Notes: generated from the sequence alone by a model not told the origin. Shown: positions 6,450 to 11,922, counted from the stretch's first letter. The stretch: DNA of 13,264 bases from Candidatus Colwelliibacteriota bacterium (GCA_028711965.1 JAQTRD010000005.1:1-13264); one strand, 5' to 3'. Numbers and translations are program-made.

Positions 6450-6797
6450 TCAGTTGGTTCTCGAGTTGCATCCGGCGATCATAACGGGCAATAAATGGAT
6501 TGAATAAACCTTACCTCTCATTATTGGTCTGATTTTTTCGCGGATGTCCTTCACGATGCCTTCAGCATGAGACAGCCGATTGGCCGTTTCTTTCACGGAA
6601 ATCATTATGACCATATGGTTTCTAACGCCTCCCCCGCTCTGTTCTTTAGAAAACGTAATATATACGTCGTCTTGCGTAACGGGTTTCGTGTCCCATTTGG
6701 TGAATGATTCGGAGACCGCGCGCTTAAGCGCTGCCACGAATCTTCTCCTTCTGCCGAATAGATATCCCGATCTGTGAATGCAATTTACTACGGGCAT
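6450..6797 (-). CDS. Small protein with MIF/tautomerase-like fold, first gene of a pair
   Basis: A 115-residue soluble protein, the same length as MIF-type tautomerases. It starts MPVVNC, giving Pro1 after methionine removal. Next comes a very basic stretch (GRRRRF, 15-20) and an amphipathic helix, strand DVYITFSKE (43-51), a glycine turn, strand HMVIMISVKE (61-70), helix (about 76-92), strand KVYSIHLLPV (96-105), and a loose end. The element order agrees with the doubled beta-alpha-beta tautomerase fold and with its downstream partner, so the two may form a mixed oligomer. This is inference; a catalytic role is unproven. A near-perfect AGAAGGAGG (6808-6816) precedes the start, and the promoter holds a 15-base palindrome over the -10 region. 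Confidence 0.75.
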   Translation of the reverse strand: MPVVNCIHRSGYLFGRRRRFVAALKRAVSESFTKWDTKPVTQDDVYITFSKEQSGGGVRNHMVIMISVKETANRLSHAEGIVKDIREKIRPIMRGKVYSIHLLPVMIAGCNSRTN

Positions 6798-6834
6798 TAA
6801 TATTTATCCTCCTTCTTTTATATTAAAAAGCTTT

Positions 6835-6868
6835 TGTGTAAATAACACACGGAGACCGTATTTGTCAA
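6835..6868 (-). promoter_or_regulatory. Promoter with palindromic operator candidate, tautomerase-like operon
   Basis: On the minus strand TTGACA (6863-6868) is followed after 17 bases by a weak -10 box TTATTT (6840-6845). A perfect palindrome TGTGT-N5-ACACA (6835-6849) is centred on that -10 box, a good place for a repressor to bind. The -35 box begins just after the upstream gene's terminator. Confidence 0.6.
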
Positions 6869-6895
6869 ATGAAAAGCCGCTCTTATGAAGCGGCT
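6869..6895 (-). terminator. Terminator whose loop contains the stop codon of the upstream gene
   Basis: On the minus strand AGCCGCT (6889-6895) pairs with AGCGGCT (6875-6881) across a 7-base loop, followed by TTTTCATTT. The 5' arm encodes the last residues of the helical-repeat protein and its TAA stop (6883-6885) lies in the loop. Confidence 0.85.
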
Positions 6896-7596
6896 GATTC
6901 TCTGAGTTGGAACATCTTTTCCAATGCTGCCAATTCAAATTCATTTAATTTCGGAGGGTCAAATAAAGGTTTTGAAGAGAATGTGTCTGCCATAAAGAAA
7001 GCTTCTTCGGCTTCTTCCGGTGTCTTACAGAATTCCACTATTTTCATGAATATTTTTTTGCGGAGTTCTGTATCGTAAGTATTATCAAACAGGTCTTTCG
7101 CTTCCTCTACGGTAGAAACAAGATCAAGCCATTTATTAATTGCGATATCTTTCCAACGATGGTCCTTGAGTTCGTAGGCGCGGTCATAAGCGTCTTCTGC
7201 ATCTTTCGCCGTTTCGCAATAACAAACCCATCTTTCAAAAGCATCCGTCTCGCGGTCATAGTCATAGCTGTAGCTCATACACGCTTCAAAAAGTTCCTTC
7301 GCTTCGTCCTTATTTGAAATCAGTTCAAGCCATTTATCAAAAGCAGGATTTCTGCAGTCGTCATCCAGACAGCTTTTTGTGATTATCCTTATTTCTTCGA
7401 TTGTTTGAACGGTTCTGATTTCCCTTAAGATCTCCGGCTTTCTTGCCACATACGCGTTCATTTTACTTTGTTCGGGCAGTATTGTCGTTAGTAGTATGAC
7501 AATGAAACACAGTATAAAGACGAATGCAGGTAGCAAACGTATTATGCATCTGACAAGCGCTGATGGTTGTTTCTCCCTGTTCGGTTTAGCGGACAT
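6883..7596 (-). CDS. Membrane-anchored alpha-helical repeat protein
   Basis: A 237-residue protein with a short basic N-terminus, one membrane segment (about 21-40) and an outer or cytoplasmic domain built of four related units of 27-34 residues: about 85-118, 119-151, 152-182 and 183-209. Each unit opens with [AF]-x-[KR]-W-[LV], or a variant of it, and continues with an [ED]EA[KE]xx[FY] helix (DEAKELFEA, KDAEDAYDRA, EEAKDLFDN, EEAEEAFFM). This is a TPR/Sel1-like helical solenoid in style, though I see no exact match to a named repeat. Such surfaces usually bind proteins. The gene has its own divergent promoter, a strong Shine-Dalgarno sequence (AGAAGGAGGTG at 7604-7614) and a terminator built into its 3' end. 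Confidence 0.8.
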   Translation of the reverse strand: MSAKPNREKQPSALVRCIIRLLPAFVFILCFIVILLTTILPEQSKMNAYVARKPEILREIRTVQTIEEIRIITKSCLDDDCRNPAFDKWLELISNKDEAKELFEACMSYSYDYDRETDAFERWVCYCETAKDAEDAYDRAYELKDHRWKDIAINKWLDLVSTVEEAKDLFDNTYDTELRKKIFMKIVEFCKTPEEAEEAFFMADTFSSKPLFDPPKLNEFELAALEKMFQLRESAAS

Positions 7597-7632
7597 AGAT
7601 TACCACCTCCTTCTTTTTAAAGATTAAAGTTA

Positions 7633-7660
7633 AGGATAATTCACCACTCAAAGAAGTCAA
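7633..7660 (-). promoter_or_regulatory. Promoter of the helical-repeat gene
   Basis: On the minus strand TTGACT (7655-7660) and TATCCT (7633-7638) are 16 bases apart. The -35 box lies back to back with that of the divergent ABC-F gene, with 5 bases between. Confidence 0.6.
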
Positions 7661-7665
7661 TTTAT

Positions 7666-7694
7666 TTGAAAAACCGCTATTTTTGTGTTAGCCT
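7666..7694 (+). promoter_or_regulatory. Promoter of the ABC-F gene
   Basis: TTGAAA (7666-7671) and TAGCCT (7689-7694) are 17 bases apart. The predicted transcription start at about 7701 lies downstream of the possible GTG at 7685, which argues against that codon as the start. Confidence 0.5.
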
Positions 7695-7712
7695 TCTCGG
7701 GCTTTATGGCTC

Positions 7713-7721
7713 AAGGAGGAG
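7713..7721 (+). promoter_or_regulatory. Ribosome binding site deciding a TTG start for the ABC-F gene
   Basis: AAGGAGGAG lies 8 bases before TTG 7730 (10 bases counted from the end of the AGGAGG core). The more upstream in-frame codons, GTG 7685 and ATG 7706, have no such site. An ATG-TAA minimal start-stop lies between site and TTG (7722-7727). Confidence 0.6.
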
Positions 7722-7729
7722 ATGTAATT

Positions 7730-9172
7730 TTGAGGTTTAGCGACGTATCTTTCGGATATGGTCATCTGAAGCCCATTCTCAATGAGGCGTCTTTCAGTGT
7801 GCGCAGAGGGAATAAAATCACTCTGATGGGCCAAAACGGGGCGGGAAAGAGCACTCTATTCTCCCTTATAACCCGAGAACGGGAGCCGGAGGAAGGATTG
7901 ATTTCTATCAATGAGAAGATGAGTATCGCGATAGCGAAGCAAGTCATTCCGTACGAAGATCTCGATCTTTCCGTGCGTGAGTTTTTTGAAAAAGCTTTTT
8001 CCGAAAAGATCTACGATATAGATCCGCGAATAGCTAAAGCGCTTGATGCAGTCAACCTTAAAATAAGCGACACTTCCCGCAAGGTAAGGGAACTCTCCGG
8101 CGGACAGCAGGCCCGCCTTCTCCTCTCCTTCGCGTTAATTCAGAATCCGGATATCTTACTGCTCGACGAGCCGACCAATAATCTGGATAAGGACGGCATA
8201 GAGCATCTTAAAAACTTTCTCAAAGAATATAAGAAGACGGTTATAGTCATTTCCCATGATGCCGACTTTCTTAATTCTTTTACCGACGGGGTGCTTTATC
8301 TTGATGTTTTCAGCCGCAAGGTTGAGCAATATGCCGGCAACTATTTCGACGTTGTCCGCGAGATAGAGGCGAGAATCGAACGTGAAAGAATGACAAACGC
8401 TCGCTTACAGAAAGACATTGAGAACCGCAAAGAACAGATGGGATTCTTTTCGCAGAAAGGAGGCCATCTCCGCGACGTTGCGTCCAAAATGCGGGAGAAG
8501 ATTGCCGATCTCGAAGAAAATATGGTTGAGACGAGGCAAGAGGATAAGACAATCCGCCAGTTCGTAATCCCCTGTCAGGAAGAGGCGGCTGGAGACATAA
8601 TAAAGTTCACTTCCGTTCCGGTATTAAAGAACGGCAAAACTACCCAGAAAAAAATAGAGCTGTCCCTAAAGAGAAAAGACAAAGCCTTGCTCAAGGGGCC
8701 GAACGGAATTGGTAAGACTACCCTTCTCGAATCGATATACTCCGGAAAAGCTAAAGGTATAGAGGTTCAGTCCGGCATTAGGATCGGTTATTATCGGCAG
8801 GACTTTTCAATACTTGATCCGGAAATGACCGTATATGACTCCCTCGCTTCCGTAATGGTGGGAGACGGCGGAGAAGAACAGCTCCGTTCGGCTGCGGCAG
8901 GATTTCTGATCACGAAAGAGATAGTCTCTTCTAAAATAAAAATGCTCTCCGAAGGTCAGAAAGGGCTTGTATCTTTAGCTAGGCTTGTGCTTCAAAAGCC
9001 CGGACTTCTCCTGCTTGACGAGCCGACGAACCATATTAATTTCAGGCACCTTCCGATAATCGCGAAAGCGCTCGATAAATACGACGGCGCAATGATACTC
9101 GTGAGCCATATGCCCGAGTTCGTCAATCAGATTAAATTCACCGAAACAATCGATCTGGAAAAACTGAAATAA
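7730..9172 (+). CDS. ABC-F family ATPase (ribosome-associated type)
   Basis: A soluble twin-cassette ATPase of the ABC-F family, whose members act on the ribosome in translation or antibiotic protection rather than in transport. From the TTG start it is 480 residues. First cassette: Walker A GQNGAGKST (34-42), signature LSGGQ (122-126), Walker B LLLDEPTNNLD (143-153), switch His in VISHD. A charged helical linker (about 200-275) carries the coiled-coil region. Second cassette: Walker A GPNGIGKTT (323-331), signature LSEGQ (406-410), Walker B LLLDEPTNHIN (427-437), ending SHMPEF. There is no membrane segment. It is short for the family (commonly 500-650), and the second cassette departs from the usual TNHLD in its D-loop. 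Subtype is unclear; resistance should not be assumed. Start codon alternatives are ATG 7706 and GTG 7685. Confidence 0.9.
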   Translation: MRFSDVSFGYGHLKPILNEASFSVRRGNKITLMGQNGAGKSTLFSLITREREPEEGLISINEKMSIAIAKQVIPYEDLDLSVREFFEKAFSEKIYDIDPRIAKALDAVNLKISDTSRKVRELSGGQQARLLLSFALIQNPDILLLDEPTNNLDKDGIEHLKNFLKEYKKTVIVISHDADFLNSFTDGVLYLDVFSRKVEQYAGNYFDVVREIEARIERERMTNARLQKDIENRKEQMGFFSQKGGHLRDVASKMREKIADLEENMVETRQEDKTIRQFVIPCQEEAAGDIIKFTSVPVLKNGKTTQKKIELSLKRKDKALLKGPNGIGKTTLLESIYSGKAKGIEVQSGIRIGYYRQDFSILDPEMTVYDSLASVMVGDGGEEQLRSAAAGFLITKEIVSSKIKMLSEGQKGLVSLARLVLQKPGLLLLDEPTNHINFRHLPIIAKALDKYDGAMILVSHMPEFVNQIKFTETIDLEKLK

Positions 9173-9205
9173 ACTTTCTTGTTTATCTACTAGCTTTGTA
9201 TAAGT

Positions 9206-9241
9206 TAATGGCCGTTCTGACGATCGTCAGAATGGCCATTA
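9206..9241 (+). terminator. Terminator of the ABC-F gene
   Basis: A long hairpin, TAATGGCC and TTCTGACG on the 5' side pairing with CGTCAGAA and GGCCATTA on the 3' side, includes one G-T pair and is closed by a few bases. It is followed by GTTTTTATA. Confidence 0.9.
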
Positions 9242-9278
9242 GTTTTTATATAGATTTAAACGGATTTCCCTTTTTTGT

Positions 9279-9284
9279 TATAAT
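9279..9284 (+). promoter_or_regulatory. Putative -10 box (TATAAT) of the second ATP-cone gene
   Basis: A perfect TATAAT lies 14 bases before ATG 9299, predicting a leader of about 7 bases. No -35 box is clear and no Shine-Dalgarno sequence is present, unlike the flanking units. Confidence 0.45.
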
Positions 9285-9298
9285 TAAAGAAACGCAAA

Positions 9299-9598
9299 AT
9301 GATCCACTCGGTTTTGAAACGGGGGGCGCGCGATATCGAACCTTTTATCCCCGACAAGATCAGGTCTTCGATAGGAAGCGCAATAAGGGATTCGGGAATC
9401 GTCGGAGAAAAGGAAGATGAATTAACGAGAAAGATACACTACGAAGTGGTAAGTTCTCTTCCTCCGGAACAAGAGATAACAACAGAAACAATAAGATCTG
9501 TCATAATGGAGACTCTCTCATCGATTGATGATCGTGAATATAGAACTGTAATAATGGCTTCTTGGGTGGAACACGAGAGAAGATTTAAATCATTCTAA
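9299..9598 (+). CDS. Second stand-alone ATP-cone-like protein
   Basis: A 99-residue protein consisting of a single ATP-cone-like domain. It shows VLKRG (5-9) at the first strand, PFIPDKIRSSIGSAI (15-29) matching the phosphate-contact helix, a middle helix ELTRKIHYEVVSSL and a closing helix TIRSVIMETLSSI followed by an aromatic-basic end (WVEHERRF). It aligns along its length with the ATP-cone protein at 2931-3203, though the two are diverged. As there, neither a zinc ribbon nor a reductase is attached. Being solitary and short, it could sense dATP/ATP for a distant ribonucleotide reductase or regulator; this is inference. The leaderless-looking start resembles the household genes of the window, and it has its own terminator. 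Confidence 0.75.
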   Translation: MIHSVLKRGARDIEPFIPDKIRSSIGSAIRDSGIVGEKEDELTRKIHYEVVSSLPPEQEITTETIRSVIMETLSSIDDREYRTVIMASWVEHERRFKSF

Positions 9599-9604
9599 GC
9601 TGGT

Positions 9605-9636
9605 AAAATGCATCTCCCGCAAGGAGATGCATTTTT
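9605..9636 (+). terminator. Terminator of the second ATP-cone gene
   Basis: AAAATGCATCTCC (9605-9617) pairs with GGAGATGCATTTT (9623-9635) over a 5-base loop, ending in a TTTTT run. Confidence 0.9.
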
Positions 9637-9653
9637 AATGCGATTCAAGTCGA

Positions 9654-9682
9654 TTGACATAATGACATTATTATGTTAATTT
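9654..9682 (+). promoter_or_regulatory. Promoter of GNAT-like gene 1 with overlapping dyad
   Basis: TTGACA (9654-9659) is followed after 17 bases by TAATTT (9677-9682). An imperfect inverted repeat with 10-base arms, TTGACATAAT and ATTATGTTAA (9 of 10 pairing), fills 9654-9679 around a 6-base centre, covering -35 and spacer. It is a candidate operator. Confidence 0.55.
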
Positions 9683-9726
9683 AGCGTCAGTTAGAAATTA
9701 AAAACCAAATAAAGGAGAGATAAGTT

Positions 9727-10311
9727 ATGGTTTTTCTACACAAAGGAGAGCCGGAGTTAAGCGTTCAGGAAAGAGGGCAAGTAGCCGGGATATTCAACAA
9801 ATATCACCCTGGCGCGATGCGACCTGAGGACATCAAGAATACTTACGGATCAAACGGCAACCGCGTAAGATTCATATTGGCTTACGATGGAGCCGAACTG
9901 GCGGGATTTCTAACCGTTATCGCCGCGTCCCGGGAATTTTTTGACTCCTTCATCAAGAATCACAGAGTGCTCGGAATCAAAAGAGGCGCGTATCCTATTA
10001 CCAGCTCTCGGGAAGAATATCGGCAATCAGCCGAATTCATAATCGATTCCCTGTTTGTCGATCCGGCATACCGCGCGACGAGCGCTTGCATCGATTTAGT
10101 CTCGGAAGCTGCCGTGATCATCGAGGCGGCCTGTGATGCGTACTCTAAAGAAATCAGACTTGCCGCCAAGACGGATAGCGCTGTTATCCAGGATCTGTGC
10201 ATAAACGTCTTCAAGATGGAGCTGGTTAGCTATTATCAAGCGACATCCGCGTACATAATCGGCCTAAGCAGGCTGCAGGCGGTTATAAAAAAACTCCGAC
10301 ACGACTTTTAA
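9727..10311 (+). CDS. GNAT-like protein 1 of a tandem paralogous pair
   Basis: A 194-residue soluble protein with the feel of a GNAT acyltransferase fold. FILAYDGAELAGFLTVIAA (49-67) matches the strand-turn-strand before the acceptor site, and FIIDSLFVDPAYR (104-116) matches the strand that leads into the acetyl-CoA loop. The loop itself, normally R/QxxGxG/A, reads YRATSAC and has lost its glycines. A segment of about 36 residues with GIKRGAYP (83-90) is inserted between the two halves. Its neighbour at 10413-11021 shares all these blocks, so the pair is a duplication. Cofactor binding is doubtful; it may be a divergent or pseudo-enzyme. AAAGGAG (9711-9717) lies 9 bases before ATG. Confidence 0.8.
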   Translation: MVFLHKGEPELSVQERGQVAGIFNKYHPGAMRPEDIKNTYGSNGNRVRFILAYDGAELAGFLTVIAASREFFDSFIKNHRVLGIKRGAYPITSSREEYRQSAEFIIDSLFVDPAYRATSACIDLVSEAAVIIEAACDAYSKEIRLAAKTDSAVIQDLCINVFKMELVSYYQATSAYIIGLSRLQAVIKKLRHDF

Positions 10312-10320
10312 ATGGCTTGG

Positions 10321-10346
10321 CCCCGCATTACAAATGCGGGGTTTTT
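10321..10346 (+). terminator. Terminator of GNAT-like gene 1
   Basis: CCCCGCATT (10321-10329) pairs perfectly with AATGCGGGG (10333-10341) over a 3-base loop, followed by TTTTT. The -35 box of the next gene begins 3 bases later. Confidence 0.93.
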
Positions 10347-10348
10347 AC

Positions 10349-10377
10349 TTGACTGGCGGGAGTGATTTGTATTAGAA
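10349..10377 (+). promoter_or_regulatory. Promoter of GNAT-like gene 2
   Basis: TTGACT (10349-10354) is followed by a poorly defined -10 box near 10370-10377 (TATTAG at 15 bases or TTAGAA at 17). The -35 box directly abuts the preceding terminator tail. Confidence 0.45.
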
Positions 10378-10412
10378 ACAAGATAGATTCTTAATAAACA
10401 GGAGGTTTTCTA

Positions 10413-11021
10413 ATGTCAAAACAACCACAGGACCGACTAATTCCGAGGGTATTCAATTCCGGGGCAGATCTGGCCGAAGTGGCCGAAGGAGTGGCGAATG
10501 TCGCCAATGGCTATTATCCGATGAAAGCTGATCGGAGAGACGTCATCGAACTCTCACAAACCGGTTGTGCGGCGTTTATAACGCTTTACGACCAGAATCG
10601 CCTTATCGGTTTCGCGACAATAGTCGCGGTCAACCAAGAGGGATACAAAAGGTTCGTTCAGGGTACGACATTCGGCATCGGGCGCAGGCCTTATCCGAGC
10701 GACGCGCTTCCCTATCATGACGGCTCATTAGGCTTGTATTTCATACTTGATATGATGATCGCGTCCAAATACCGCAACTCTCTCGCCTGGCTGCATCTTA
10801 TGTCTGAAGCAGCCACGCTGTTAAGGAAAATAGCCAAGAATGATGATGCTGTCATTGCGGCGCTTTCCGATCCGAAAACGGGATGCCAGCAATACAAGCT
10901 CTGTCTCGGCATGATTCCCAGTAAAAAATTTCCTTTCGGAGACGTGTGCGAAACGACAATCGGAAAGTTTTTCGGAGCTGTTTCCGACGTCGAAGATCCG
11001 CTGTTAGTCGATTTAGGTTGA
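10413..11021 (+). CDS. GNAT-like protein 2 of a tandem paralogous pair
   Basis: A 202-residue soluble protein homologous to the preceding gene product. Shared blocks, given here for this protein: FITLYDQNRLIGFATIVAV (55-73), GIGRRPYP (88-95), FILDMMIASKYR (110-121) and LMSEAATLL (129-137). Identity outside these is low, so the duplication is old. As in its partner, the usual glycine-rich acyl-CoA loop of GNAT enzymes is missing (YRNSLAW). The C-terminal part, with two cysteines near KTGCQQYKLCLG, and the acidic tail (SDVEDPLLVD) are its own. It has its own promoter and terminator, and AGGAGG (10400-10405) 7 bases before ATG. Function unknown; a paired or heteromeric action with protein 1 is possible. 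Confidence 0.8.
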   Translation: MSKQPQDRLIPRVFNSGADLAEVAEGVANVANGYYPMKADRRDVIELSQTGCAAFITLYDQNRLIGFATIVAVNQEGYKRFVQGTTFGIGRRPYPSDALPYHDGSLGLYFILDMMIASKYRNSLAWLHLMSEAATLLRKIAKNDDAVIAALSDPKTGCQQYKLCLGMIPSKKFPFGDVCETTIGKFFGAVSDVEDPLLVDLG

Positions 11022-11035
11022 ATTGTAGAAAACAG

Positions 11036-11065
11036 AAACCGCGTTGCATTGCAGCGCGGTTTTTT
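11036..11065. terminator. Terminator between GNAT-like gene 2 and helical protein A
   Basis: AAACCGCG pairs with CGCGGTTT, extended inwards by a T-G pair and TGC/GCA around an ATT loop (11036-11062). A TTTTTT run follows on plus. On the minus strand the tail is weaker (TTTCTGTTTTC), but the site may also serve the convergent gene. Confidence 0.88.
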
Positions 11066-11070
11066 CTTTT

Positions 11071-11394
11071 TTAGGCGATATATCTTTTTTCAATCAGTAG
11101 CAGAGCTAGATCGAACATCTCGCGTTTATCGGGATCGGATTCGAAAGAAAAAATGGAATTTACAGCCCAGTCCCCCTTTCTATCCGTCGCGTTCAGGTAA
11201 CAATACGCTTCGGCGGCAAAAGTGTCGTTTCTGGAGCTTAATATATCAGTAAGCGCCAGCTCTGCGTCTCGACGCTCTTCTTCATCTTTAGGATGCAATA
11301 ACCTCTCCCCTATTTCATGGATGAAAACGCCCGTTGGAAAACCGGGCCTGTTCTCCTTGATAAGGGAAAGAAGGGCATTAACGTTCTGTATCAT
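11071..11394 (-). CDS. Small helical protein A of a three-gene paralogous set
   Basis: A 107-residue soluble, all-helical-looking protein. It has no membrane segment and only one cysteine (C65). RRDAELALTDILSS (41-54) and AEAYCYL (61-67) form a HEAT-like helix pair, and WAVNSIFSFESDPDKREMF (76-94) starts a second pair. The same order of helices appears in the next two genes on this strand (AKEAL, AIAYYSLL, IMEILSSF-x4-PDNKD in one; AKQAL, CCFLL, IENILKSF-x3-PKNRD in the other), so all three are taken as diverged paralogs. This copy lacks the cysteine-rich tail of the others. The ATG at 11394 is chosen over GTG 11403 because the latter overlaps an ideal Shine-Dalgarno sequence. Function unknown. 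Confidence 0.75.
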   Translation of the reverse strand: MIQNVNALLSLIKENRPGFPTGVFIHEIGERLLHPKDEEERRDAELALTDILSSRNDTFAAEAYCYLNATDRKGDWAVNSIFSFESDPDKREMFDLALLLIEKRYIA

Positions 11395-11398
11395 CGCT

Positions 11399-11410
11399 AT
11401 CACCTCCTTA
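11399..11410 (-). promoter_or_regulatory. Ideal Shine-Dalgarno sequence of helical protein A
   Basis: TAAGGAGGTGAT on the minus strand is a 12-base perfect complement of the standard 16S rRNA 3' end. It places initiation at ATG 11394 and excludes the in-frame GTG at 11403, which lies inside it. Confidence 0.8.
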
Positions 11411-11426
11411 TAAATGGTCTGTTTTT

Positions 11427-11455
11427 AAACTAAGACGATTTGAGCCGGTTGTCAA
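11427..11455 (-). promoter_or_regulatory. Promoter of helical protein A
   Basis: On the minus strand TTGACA (11450-11455) is followed after 17 bases by TAGTTT (11427-11432). The -35 box overlaps the end of a nested inverted repeat (11453-11494). Confidence 0.6.
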
Positions 11456-11494
11456 TTCGCCTCTTCGGCGAATTGATCTGCCGAAGAGGTGAAT
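11453..11494. repeat. Nested inverted repeat abutting the -35 box
   Basis: Two alternative hairpins share bases. A long one pairs ATTCGCCTCTTCGGC (11455-11469) with GCCGAAGAGGTGAAT (11480-11494), 15 pairs including one G-T. A short one pairs CAATTCGCC (11453-11461) with GGCGAATTG (11467-11475). Neither has a T-tract, so a plain terminator is unlikely. It lies between the upstream terminator and the promoter of helical protein A. Confidence 0.75.
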
Positions 11495-11496
11495 CA

Positions 11497-11524
11497 AATA
11501 AAAAACCGCGCTATAGCGCGGTTT
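11497..11524 (-). terminator. Terminator of helical protein B
   Basis: AAACCGCGCTATAGCGCGGTTT (11503-11524) is a perfect 22-base palindrome. On the minus strand it is followed by TTTTTTATTTG, the expected intrinsic-terminator tail, 6 bases after the stop codon region. Confidence 0.9.
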
Positions 11525-11529
11525 AAACA

Positions 11530-11889
11530 TTAGTGGTTGCTGCACGAACAGCTTGAGAGGTCGCCGTTTATACAAGTGAGACACGGAATGGTCATAAGCG
11601 AAATTATATCGCCTATGCCGTCTTTGTTATCCGGATTCTTTTTGAAAGAAGAAAGAATTTCCATAATGCAGTCTTCTTTTAAATAATCCGGTCCTCTCAA
11701 AAGGCTATAGTAAGCGATCGCTTTTATTGTGTACTTGGTTGCCGAAGAAAGTAAAACAATCAATGCTTCTTTAGCCTGTCTGTTTCCTCTCCAATAAGAT
11801 CTCATTAGATTTAGCGCTGCATTGCGGTTGTCTTTAGCATCCGCGATCATCTTCTCAATCATTGATAATGACTCCTGCGTTTCCGGCAT
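11530..11889 (-). CDS. Small helical protein B with Cys-containing C-terminal tail
   Basis: A 119-residue protein, paralogous in helix pattern to its two neighbours. After an N-terminal helix (about 4-18) come NAALNLM (23-29), AKEALIVLLSS (39-49) and AIAYYSLL (57-64), then CIMEILSSFKKNPDNKD (74-90). The C-terminus carries four cysteines, CLTC (103-106) and SCSCSNH (113-119), which could bind a metal or form disulfides. The ending SCxCS is shared with protein C (SCHCST), although the two differ strongly elsewhere. No membrane segment or signal peptide is seen. AAAAGGAGG lies 7 bases before ATG. Own promoter and terminator. Function unknown; HEAT-like repeat folding is an inference from the helix pattern. 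Confidence 0.78.
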   Translation of the reverse strand: MPETQESLSMIEKMIADAKDNRNAALNLMRSYWRGNRQAKEALIVLLSSATKYTIKAIAYYSLLRGPDYLKEDCIMEILSSFKKNPDNKDGIGDIISLMTIPCLTCINGDLSSCSCSNH

Positions 11890-11922
11890 TTTTAATCCTC
11901 CTTTTATAAAAAATCTACGCGC

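Noticed and set aside
7685..7729. GTG 7685 or ATG 7706 as start of the ABC-F gene
   Set aside because: GTG lies upstream of the predicted transcription start, and neither codon has a ribosome binding site. The strong AAGGAGGAG points to TTG 7730. ATG 7706 is not fully excluded.
11395..11403. GTG 11403 as start of helical protein A
   Set aside because: The codon lies inside an ideal Shine-Dalgarno sequence; ATG 11394 has correct spacing.
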